A stretch of 12,403 nt of DNA, taken from a bacterium. Lineage in GTDB: Bacteria; Auribacterota; Auribacteria; Auribacterales; Auribacteraceae. The notes beneath the pieces were generated by a model. That model searched no databases and was not told where the DNA came from. It saw only the letters and a program-made list of their open reading frames with translations. This document shows, one piece after another, positions 6,776 through 12,403 of the stretch; the first letter of the stretch is position 1; each line of letters opens with the position of its first letter. The translations under genes and the position numbers were made by a program. The DNA lies in contig JAGGZS010000195.1 in assembly GCA_021161885.1 (NCBI GenBank), positions 1-12,403 on the forward strand. Reading direction: 5' to 3'.

Positions 6776-8223
6776 TGCTTTTTGCTTGCTTGTTTAGCCG
6801 GCGGAAAATTTTTCTTTGAAGAGATTATATTCATTAATCTTCGGTTTATTTCGTCCGCAAAAAAACCTGTGGTTCTCAAAGCGTTTTTATAATGCTCAAG
6901 CGCCTCTTTGGTATTCCCTTGCGCTTCTTTGACAATCCCTTCAAAATAATTCAAATCCATTGAAGAAAATGATTTTTCTTTGGCTAAAATCAGGTGCTTT
7001 TTCAGGTCATCGGTTAAATTTAATTTAGCGCAAATCATCATTGCCCATAAATAAACCTGTTCGCTAAGCGGGAATCTTTTTTCAGACCATTTAAAAATAT
7101 CATAAGCATTTTTAAAATCGCCTTTATGGAACCTTGCCTGCATAAGCCCCAACAGGTAATTTATGTTTTCCGGTTCAGCCCTGTGCAGTTCGCCGTACCG
7201 ATTATCCGCCATATCAAAATCATTTTTTTTCAAATAAATCTGAGCCGAAAATTCTTTAAATATTTTTTTCATTGGAAATTTTTCTATACATTGATCAAGC
7301 ACGTTCAGTGCTTTATCGTAATTTCGCATCCAGTCGAATACGGTTGCGCGAAGGAGCATAGCCTCTTCACGAAACCTTTTTTTAACATCCATCCGGTTTA
7401 AATATTCCATTGATTTTTCAAATTTATGCCACTTAAAATATAAAAGAGCGGTATTGTATAAGATATCTATATAGTCGTCATTTAATTTAATCGTTTTAAG
7501 AAAAAATTTTTCCGCTTTAATAAAATCGCCTTCATTTAAGTATATTATGCCCACATCGTAATAAGGTTTGGGATTATTAGGGGTTATTTGTATTTGTTTC
7601 AGACCGAGATTTAAGTAATATTCGGTTTTTTTTAAACGACTATTTTTATCGAGATGACCGTAATGATGGACAGCGATACTGGTTTTCCCCACAACAGCGC
7701 CTGTTTCTTTTATGGATTCAGATACTGTTTCATGCACTAAACCGGAAAATTTTATTTTACCGTTATTACGGAACAGGGCTATTCTTTCTACCGGCACAAA
7801 CCCCGGCGCTTGGGCTTCTTCCTCAGGATACGATCGATCACACGGCATAAAATTTTGACGGCGGGTATCGTGAGTGTAATTACGCTGGATAAAAAAGTAA
7901 CCGGCTATGTCTGAACGAATGTTTATGAGCGATTTTATTGTAGAAAAATCACGGGCGGATATAATTTCGTCGGCATCCATAAAAAGAATCCACTCGCCCG
8001 AGGCTTTGCTTAACGAAAAATTGCGGGCTTGACTGAAATCATCGCACCAGTGGTAATAGAATATTTTGGCGTTCAGCCGGTCGGCTATATGCACCGTATT
8101 GTCTGTGCTTCCTGTATCTACAACAATTATCTCGTCAACAAGCCCTGATACTGATTCAAGACATCGCCCGAGAAATTTTTCTTCGTTTTTAACTATCATG
8201 CATAAAGAAAGCATATTCAACAT
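6763..8223 (-). CDS. Family 2 glycosyltransferase with C-terminal TPR repeats
   Basis: A 486-residue, probably cytoplasmic or membrane-associated enzyme. The N-terminal GT-A domain (about 4-110) starts with LSLCMIVKNEE, has the nucleotide-binding segment IIVVDTGSTDNT (32-43) and the metal-binding DxD as D83-A84-D85 in FMDADE. Segments GLVHETV (161-167) and HHYGH (186-190) are typical of this GT2 subclass. From about 216 to 455 come TPR-like helical repeats, clearest at PYYDVGIIYLNEGDFIKAE (220-238) and YFEGIVKEAQGNTKEALEHY (426-445). GT2-TPR proteins glycosylate proteins or build surface glycans; the acceptor here is unknown. The tail is basic. It lies 13 nt downstream of the membrane glycosyltransferase in one operon. 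The start has no clear SD; ATG 8214 (Met4) is an alternative. Confidence 0.93.
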   Translation of the reverse strand: MLNMLSLCMIVKNEEKFLGRCLESVSGLVDEIIVVDTGSTDNTVHIADRLNAKIFYYHWCDDFSQARNFSLSKASGEWILFMDADEIISARDFSTIKSLINIRSDIAGYFFIQRNYTHDTRRQNFMPCDRSYPEEEAQAPGFVPVERIALFRNNGKIKFSGLVHETVSESIKETGAVVGKTSIAVHHYGHLDKNSRLKKTEYYLNLGLKQIQITPNNPKPYYDVGIIYLNEGDFIKAEKFFLKTIKLNDDYIDILYNTALLYFKWHKFEKSMEYLNRMDVKKRFREEAMLLRATVFDWMRNYDKALNVLDQCIEKFPMKKIFKEFSAQIYLKKNDFDMADNRYGELHRAEPENINYLLGLMQARFHKGDFKNAYDIFKWSEKRFPLSEQVYLWAMMICAKLNLTDDLKKHLILAKEKSFSSMDLNYFEGIVKEAQGNTKEALEHYKNALRTTGFFADEINRRLMNIISSKKNFPPAKQASKKQSTY

Positions 8224-8236
8224 TAACTTTTTTTAA

Positions 8237-9691
8237 TTAATTGTTTTTGTATAACGTAATCCACACACAGTCTCCGATAGACGTTTGAATTTGTTTAGCA
8301 AAAACTTCCTGCATAAAAGATGCCAATACACTCTGTTGAGGAAGGTTTGTTGTTGTGGATATATACCATACCCTTTTATACGGTCTTACTGTTTTTTTGA
8401 CGAGCATAATATCTTTTGTATGAACAAGTTCTGCTTTGCCTATCCCGTAATAACTTAAAATTTTGCCGTCAGTGTAATCTGTAGAAAAAACACAATCTCC
8501 GGAAACAGCGTATTTTTTGATAAGAAAAGATGCCTTATCCCATCTGCGTTTTTGGTGGTTGGCGTAAATATCTATCATAAAAAGGATATTAAAAAATGTT
8601 ATAATCGATAAAAACAGTGAGATAATTTTTTTGCTTTTTAATGAGATTAATCCTTGCGATACGGCTATGAAAAATAAAGGAAGCACAATTATCAGATACC
8701 TGCGTCCACCGAACACAATAGGTTTTATGAACGATACGCAAAATGCCAAAAGTACAGGCACAATAAAAAATACAAGGATAAAAATTTTGCCGCTCCGGTA
8801 ATTGAAAGATAAAATAATCCGTTTTTTGTCAAAAACGAGGTATCCTAACCCGATTATAAACAACAGTGCGCATATAACGGCAGGCACTATTGCAAAACGC
8901 TCTTTAAACGGGAAAAAATAACCTGCCGAAAAACTGGCTATTACGCGAATCGGAAAATATAAACTCGGTTTGGGAAGCCAACCCGACCGGTTCATAGAAA
9001 CTTGTTCCCATAAGAAAGGAACCCATAAAACAAACAGAAAAATCATAACAAAGATTGCTGCCCACCATTTTTTACGTTTGGCTTTAAGCGGCGCTAAATA
9101 AAGATATATAATCTGAGCAGGTATAAAAAAAATAAAATAATAATGCGTAAATAATCCGGTCAATTGAAAAAATAAAGATAGATAAAAATATTTTTTTTTA
9201 TCCGTATAGCAATATTTTCTGAAATAATACATCATAAATATCGCCAAAAACATGGCAAACGTGCCGTTTCGCATCTCCTGCGCGTACCACAGCACATAAG
9301 GCGATACAACCGAAAGAAAAGACGCTATAAGCGCTGTAACTTTGCTCTCGGTTACAGACTCGGCAAGCAAATATATCCCCCAAACAGATAAAACAGCGAA
9401 CAAAACCGAAAATAACCTAAGCCATACAATGTTTGTTAAATATCCTCCTAACGCCCATCCTTTAAGAAGCAGGAAATAGGCGGGCGGGGTGTTTTCCGTA
9501 AAAACTATCTCTTTTATTACAGCTTTCAAACCCTGCTGGGAAATGTTGTTCACAGTAAACCATTCGTCGTTCCATATGGATTCCTGATGAATACGCAATG
9601 TGAAAAGCACACCTGATAACAATATCAATAAACAGGCTGTAACAGGAATTTTTTTTAAATAATTTTTTGTTGAGGCAGAAAAAGTTTTCAT
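8237..9691 (-). CDS. Multi-membrane-span glycosyltransferase, PMT/ArnT-like (GT39/GT83 type)
   Basis: A polytopic membrane enzyme of about 484 residues that probably transfers a sugar from a polyprenyl-phosphate donor on the outer face of the cytoplasmic membrane. Evidence: a first membrane helix, then the acidic loop motif WNDEW with the Asp-Glu pair (about 42-43) expected as catalytic; NTPPAYFLLLKGW; LWYAQEMRNGTFAMFLA; about ten more hydrophobic segments; and a short soluble C-terminal domain containing KRRWDKASFLIKK. I chose ATG 9691 (AAGG 5 nt upstream), which places helix 1 about 15 residues in. The frame stays open to another ATG at 9802, with AGGGA upstream, which would add a basic 37-residue extension. 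It heads the operon with the GT2-TPR gene. Donor and acceptor are unknown; lipid A, protein O-glycosylation and exopolysaccharide are all possible. Confidence 0.88.
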   Translation of the reverse strand: MKTFSASTKNYLKKIPVTACLLILLSGVLFTLRIHQESIWNDEWFTVNNISQQGLKAVIKEIVFTENTPPAYFLLLKGWALGGYLTNIVWLRLFSVLFAVLSVWGIYLLAESVTESKVTALIASFLSVVSPYVLWYAQEMRNGTFAMFLAIFMMYYFRKYCYTDKKKYFYLSLFFQLTGLFTHYYFIFFIPAQIIYLYLAPLKAKRKKWWAAIFVMIFLFVLWVPFLWEQVSMNRSGWLPKPSLYFPIRVIASFSAGYFFPFKERFAIVPAVICALLFIIGLGYLVFDKKRIILSFNYRSGKIFILVFFIVPVLLAFCVSFIKPIVFGGRRYLIIVLPLFFIAVSQGLISLKSKKIISLFLSIITFFNILFMIDIYANHQKRRWDKASFLIKKYAVSGDCVFSTDYTDGKILSYYGIGKAELVHTKDIMLVKKTVRPYKRVWYISTTTNLPQQSVLASFMQEVFAKQIQTSIGDCVWITLYKNN

Positions 9692-9836
9692 TTTAACCTT
9701 AAAAAAAGTTTTTTGTTCAATGATATAAATACCAAAAAAAAACGGGCGGTTCAATGTTATCTTTTTTATCTTTTTACAGAACACCTCTGTTTTTCGCCGC
9801 ATTGCTTCCCTGAACGACGAATAAATGACGGATTAA

Positions 9837-9865
9837 ATGAAAAACAGCCGGCATAAAATCGGCTG
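9837..9865 (-). terminator. Terminator-like hairpin in the leader of the glycosyltransferase operon (possible attenuator)
   Basis: On the minus strand CAGCCG (9865-9860) and CGGCTG (9850-9845) form a 6-bp GC-rich stem around a 9-nt loop, directly followed by five T. It lies between the predicted minus-strand promoter (9913-9941) and the gene, not after any minus-strand gene, so it could reduce read-through conditionally. On the plus strand it is followed by A-rich sequence and would not terminate. Confidence 0.5.
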
Positions 9866-9891
9866 AAAAGTTAAAAATTTTAGCAGACCGC

Positions 9892-9920
9892 TTGCTTTTT
9901 TTATAAAGTTATATTATAAT
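9892..9920 (+). promoter_or_regulatory. Predicted promoter of the PEP-CTERM gene
   Basis: A perfect -10 TATAAT at 9915-9920 has TTGCTT (9892-9897) 17 bp upstream as a weak -35. Its -10 overlaps the -10 of the divergent promoter on the other strand. Confidence 0.5.
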
Positions 9921-9941
9921 ATTAATATATCTTACTGACAA
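9913..9941 (-). promoter_or_regulatory. Predicted promoter of the glycosyltransferase operon
   Basis: On the minus strand TTGTCA (9941-9936) and a perfect TATAAT (9918-9913) are 17 bp apart. The transcript would start near 9906 and carry a leader of about 215 nt to ATG 9691 (about 105 nt to ATG 9802), including the hairpin at 9837-9865. Confidence 0.65.
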
Positions 9942-9968
9942 TTAAATGCTGCTAAACAATTTTTTTAT

Positions 9969-9976
9969 GGGGGAGG
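9969..9976 (+). promoter_or_regulatory. Ribosome binding site that decides the PEP-CTERM start
   Basis: GGGGGAGG at 9969-9976 lies 8 nt before ATG 9985. The in-frame upstream ATGs at 9946 and 9967 have no SD and would put charged or polar residues in front of an otherwise normal signal peptide. Confidence 0.75.
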
Positions 9977-9984
9977 CTTATTTT

Positions 9985-10839
9985 ATGGAAAGGACTATCC
10001 GTTATTGCTCAGTTGCGGTTGCATTAATTTTATTCACAGGGACAGTTCAGGCGGCTCAATTTTATCACGGCTCTTTTCTTGCCGGTTCATTGTACGGTAA
10101 CGGTAACCTTACCGGAAGCGGTCCGTTTGCAGGAAATAGCGCTCCGTTAGTCGCTGATTATCTAAATAAAGAAGCAGAAGTCAAAAACGGCACAAATACA
10201 AGTACACACCTTTACCTGTATCCCCAACAAATGAGTATGTGGGGCGACCTTCAAAGTACACCTCCGACTTATACCGACGCGGTAGCACAAGGCGGATGTA
10301 TGTATTTCGGGTCTGTGATTACAGGATTATCCGATACGGATTATGTTCATCTTAGCAGTTCAGGTTATTATAAAGCTCCGGGAAGTTCTACTTACTTGCC
10401 CATATTCTCAGATTCAGTTTATATTGATATAGGCACGTATTCAAGAATAAATAACGGCACTATACTTGATGAAATAACTAAAATTATCCAGGAACCTGAT
10501 TTATCGTTTACGTTATATGCCACAGGAAATATTTATAAAGACTGGACATGGAGCACAGGTTCACATACAGATTACTGGCCTACACAGGAAGAGTTTGATT
10601 CCCTATTGTATTATGACTTCAAATTTGAAAGAACCATAGAAATTTATTCAGGCGGAACGCTGGTTGACCCGTCAGTTAGTCCAAATACGGGGATTACTGA
10701 AGGAACAGGGATAACCGGCGGTACGCTTACTCAATCAAGCAATTTTACTGGTTATGGGACGGTAGTGCCTGAACCTGCTACGATATTGTTATTACTGTTG
10801 TCATCTATAGGAATAGCAATAAAAAAATTTAAAAAATAA
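9985..10839 (+). CDS. PEP-CTERM sorted surface/secreted protein
   Basis: A 284-residue exported protein. It has a Sec signal peptide (MERTIRYC, a hydrophobic core, predicted cleavage after VQAA at residue 24) and a C-terminal PEP-CTERM signal: VPEPAT (261-266), a hydrophobic helix rich in Leu/Ile, and the basic end KKFKK. Exosortase is expected to recognise the PEP motif, cleave and pass the protein to the cell surface. The body is rich in Gly, Ser, Thr and Tyr with no cysteine after the signal peptide apart from one in GGCMYF, as usual for PEP-CTERM proteins; I recognise no catalytic domain. The Gly/Thr-rich spacer (PNTGITEGTGITGGTLTQ) before the signal is a plausible glycosylation stretch. 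It is divergent from the glycosyltransferase operon and single-gene, with a terminator at 10868-10904. No exosortase is in the window. Confidence 0.92.
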   Translation: MERTIRYCSVAVALILFTGTVQAAQFYHGSFLAGSLYGNGNLTGSGPFAGNSAPLVADYLNKEAEVKNGTNTSTHLYLYPQQMSMWGDLQSTPPTYTDAVAQGGCMYFGSVITGLSDTDYVHLSSSGYYKAPGSSTYLPIFSDSVYIDIGTYSRINNGTILDEITKIIQEPDLSFTLYATGNIYKDWTWSTGSHTDYWPTQEEFDSLLYYDFKFERTIEIYSGGTLVDPSVSPNTGITEGTGITGGTLTQSSNFTGYGTVVPEPATILLLLLSSIGIAIKKFKK

Positions 10840-10867
10840 GATTTTTTAAAAAAAATTTTTTAATATT

Positions 10868-10904
10868 AAAAAGCGGTTAATAATCAAGTTAACCGCTTTT
10901 TTTT
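10868..10904 (+). terminator. Intrinsic terminator of the PEP-CTERM gene
   Basis: GCGGTTAA (10873-10880) pairs with TTAACCGC (10889-10896), extended by five A-T pairs at the base to a 13-bp stem, with an 8-nt loop and a run of eight T at 10897-10904. The A tract on the left makes it potentially bidirectional. Confidence 0.9.
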
Positions 10905-10943
10905 GTTTATGTATTTGGTTTTAGCTGCTATAAAAAAAATAAA

Positions 10944-11101
10944 AGGTGGTGTCATTAGTATCTTAAAATTGAGTACGAAAAACAAAAAAATGTCATTCTG
11001 AACGGAGTGAAGAATCTCGCCATGTTAACGTTATTCGAGAAATATTCTTCGGCGCTTCGCTTCTCAGAATGACGGATGTTATGCTTTTTTATGACACACC
11101 T
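10944..11101. repeat. Nested inverted-repeat element (REP/MITE-like) in a 314-bp gene-free stretch
   Basis: The interval 10840-11153 holds no gene: it has the terminator and this element. Inner arms GTCATTCTGA (10992-11001) and TCAGAATGAC (11064-11073) are perfect complements, continued imperfectly by GAAGAA (11009-11014) with TTCTTC (11045-11050) and CTCG (11016-11019) with CGAG (11036-11039). Arms of the form GTCATTCTGA...GAAGAATCTC occur as dispersed palindromes in many bacterial genomes. Outer arms AGGTGGTGTCAT (10944-10955) and ATGACACACCT (11091-11101) match except for one extra base. No open frame lies inside, so it would be non-autonomous or a remnant. Confidence 0.65.
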
Positions 11102-11153
11102 CATTTTGACCATGCTAAACAGGGTTTGAACATTTTATAAATATGTATGATTA

Positions 11154-12242
11154 CTAATGCTGACCCATTCCTCCAAACCCTCCTCCCCCTTGCGGCGGCG
11201 ACGGCGATGGTGGAAGAGCAATGCCGTTGTTGGCGATTACATCTTCGATAACATCGAGCAGTTTACGTTCTTTAGACATATCCTGACCGATAAGTTCGCC
11301 TTTGCGAATTTTGCGTTCAAGCGCCTCTGCTTTAAGCTGTAAAGCTTTAATGTTCGGTTTAATGGAGTTGCCGAATGTAACTATAGATTCGCCCGGTTTA
11401 ATTAAAGCTCGCATTCTGCTTGCCGATTTGAATATTTCGCCAACTTTTGTTCCGCCGTTTAAGACAGATGTTTCTACAACGCCTGCGGTTACACCCACAT
11501 CGGTAATGGAAATATTGCCTTCATAAGAAACTTTAATGATAAAACTCGTCCCTCTTACTGCGGCTATGGATGAGGGGGTAACTATTTCAAACGCAGAACC
11601 GGGAATAATATCAGCCGTAATAGAACCGCTTTCCCCTTCCGGTACTCTGACAATGGAATACAGCCTGCCGTCAGACATCCTGAACGATTGGATAAGACGC
11701 AGCTCAACACCAGATGTGGTTACTGTTGAGCCGTCCTCAAGAACAAGAGTCCCGTTGTCGACAGACTCTCCGGGTTTTAAATTTATCTCATCAACTATTA
11801 CGTCAGCGATTTTTCCTTTTTGCGCTCTGCCAAGAGAAAAAATGTTCATGCTTGACGTTTCATCTTCATGGCGGGGACATCCTATAACATACTCAGTAGC
11901 TCCCGCTTGGTTAGCCCCGCGATAAACGTAATATTGGGTGTAACTGTCTTCGGTTTCAAAACAATCGCTCGGGCAGATAAAAAGCCGTTCACCTGCTACA
12001 TAAGTTTTTAGTTCTTGCGAAAGTATTGTGTACGGCAGACCTACAGGGTATGCACTATGATCGTTGTAATATGATAACAAAGCTATGGATATCTGACGAA
12101 GATTGTTTAAACATAACGTACTGTAAGAAGACGCTTTAACCTTTCGCCCAACAACAACAATTAACGCAGCCAGTATCATAACTACCGCTACTATCACAAG
12201 AAGTTCGATTATAGTAAGAGCTTTTTGTCGTATTCTCCGCAT
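11154..12242 (-). CDS. Prepilin-like (type II/IV pseudopilin N-terminus) protein fused to a FecR-type domain
   Basis: A 362-residue exported protein. The N-terminus has a short basic leader and a type IV prepilin motif, cleavage expected at A8-L9 with Glu at mature position 5 (LTIIE), then a hydrophobic helix to about residue 32. Ala replaces the usual Gly at -1. Next comes a pseudopilin body of the common CLNNLRQISIAL...YP type, with FICPSD (89-93) and CPRH (122-125). In relatives with CPxH this is followed by a short DGH-type tail; here instead residues about 155-290 resemble a FecR domain: VLEDGSTVTTSGVELRL, FEIVTPSSIAAVRGTSFI (219-236), TDVGVTAGVVE and IKPGES. A charged helix (about 297-335) and a Pro/Gly-rich tail (PPSPSPPQGGGG) end it. 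AGGAG lies 13 nt before the ATG, unusually far. Probably envelope-located; the function is unknown. Confidence 0.85.
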   Translation of the reverse strand: MRRIRQKALTIIELLVIVAVVMILAALIVVVGRKVKASSYSTLCLNNLRQISIALLSYYNDHSAYPVGLPYTILSQELKTYVAGERLFICPSDCFETEDSYTQYYVYRGANQAGATEYVIGCPRHEDETSSMNIFSLGRAQKGKIADVIVDEINLKPGESVDNGTLVLEDGSTVTTSGVELRLIQSFRMSDGRLYSIVRVPEGESGSITADIIPGSAFEIVTPSSIAAVRGTSFIIKVSYEGNISITDVGVTAGVVETSVLNGGTKVGEIFKSASRMRALIKPGESIVTFGNSIKPNIKALQLKAEALERKIRKGELIGQDMSKERKLLDVIEDVIANNGIALPPSPSPPQGGGGFGGMGQH

Positions 12243-12383
12243 AGCTGTTTTTTTGCTCCTGTGAACTTATTTTTATTAAAAAGTACATAAATAATATCCA
12301 TTTATATATCGGTACAAAATTCAAAATACTTTATATTTTTTAACAAGAATATGTTTTATTGCCATAAAAAAATATGTATTCTT

Positions 12384-12403
12384 ACCACCACCACCACCAC
12401 CAC
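12384..12403. repeat. (ACC)n microsatellite cut by the window end
   Basis: Six full ACC units plus two bases run to the last base of the window. Read on the minus strand, one frame gives at least six Gly codons followed by KNTYFF and an open frame to a TGA about 60 nt further on (near 12325), so it could be the 3' end of a glycine-tailed gene upstream of the prepilin-like gene; the other frames give Val or Trp runs. The extent beyond the window is unknown. Confidence 0.6.

Noticed and set aside
10840..11153. CRISPR array or degraded transposase gene
   Set aside because: Only one palindromic unit is present, with no regularly spaced repeats, and no frame in the interval shows transposase motifs.
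11536..11925. Plus-strand open frame of 129 codons opposite the FecR-like region
   Set aside because: It is the complement of well-supported coding sequence with FecR-like motifs; no SD, no signal peptide, no family features.
12136..12324. Minus-strand 62-codon frame crossing the start of the prepilin-like gene
   Set aside because: It overlaps the prepilin motif out of frame, and its Cys-rich end is the frame-shifted reading of the leader and helix; no SD.
12243..12383. Promoter for the prepilin-like gene on the minus strand
   Set aside because: The stretch is so AT-rich that several -10-like hexamers occur, but the only -35-like match (TTGTAC) has a 15-bp spacer and is a poor fit; I could not choose one.
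12386..12403. Six consecutive CAC codons at the plus-strand end, resembling a His-tag from a vector
   Set aside because: The run is a perfect ACC trinucleotide repeat in continuous AT-rich genomic sequence, with no vector or linker sequence beside it; no plus-strand gene reads into it.

Overview
The window is a compact, AT-rich bacterial segment with diderm-type features: a lipobox lipoprotein, a type II/IV prepilin-like protein, a PEP-CTERM sorting signal and an exosortase-associated small protein. Together with a Bat-type SH3 fragment, a type III glutamine synthetase and a phosphofructokinase of the long clade also found in trypanosomes, this suggests an uncultured lineage such as Omnitrophota or Elusimicrobiota. 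That placement is inference from gene content; there is no rRNA or phylogenetic marker to confirm it.

Left third (1-4763, plus strand). The 3' end of an SH3-domain gene overlaps by four bases a 6-phosphofructokinase. A type III glutamine synthetase follows, with its own sigma70-type promoter and a strong intrinsic terminator. Then comes a FetB/YbbM-family membrane protein without its usual ATPase partner. These are mainly central carbon, nitrogen and metal functions.

Middle (4764-6580). A tRNA-Pro(UGG) with a clear promoter is followed by a two-gene plus-strand unit: an unrecognised zinc-ribbon protein with a TTG start, and aspartate 1-decarboxylase (panD), which makes beta-alanine for pantothenate. 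panD runs tail-to-tail, with a 26-bp overlap, into a minus-strand pair: a TIGR04073-type exosortase-associated secreted protein and a lipoprotein with a C-terminal zinc ribbon. That pair has a near-consensus promoter at 6640-6668.

Right half (6763-12403). A minus-strand operon encodes a multi-membrane-span PMT/ArnT-like glycosyltransferase and a GT2-TPR glycosyltransferase. It diverges from a plus-strand PEP-CTERM surface protein; the two promoters overlap at their -10 boxes, and the leader of the glycosyltransferase operon carries a terminator-like hairpin. After the PEP-CTERM gene come a terminator, a 158-bp nested inverted-repeat element, and a minus-strand gene fusing a prepilin-like N-terminus to a FecR-type domain. 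The window ends inside an (ACC)n run.

A plausible theme for 5797-12242 is cell-envelope biogenesis: exosortase-sorted surface protein, protein or polysaccharide glycosylation and a pseudopilin-like exported protein. No exosortase, CRISPR array or intact transposase is present. Nothing here is demonstrably a new defence or signalling system. The most unusual items are the exported zinc-ribbon lipoprotein and the pseudopilin-FecR fusion.
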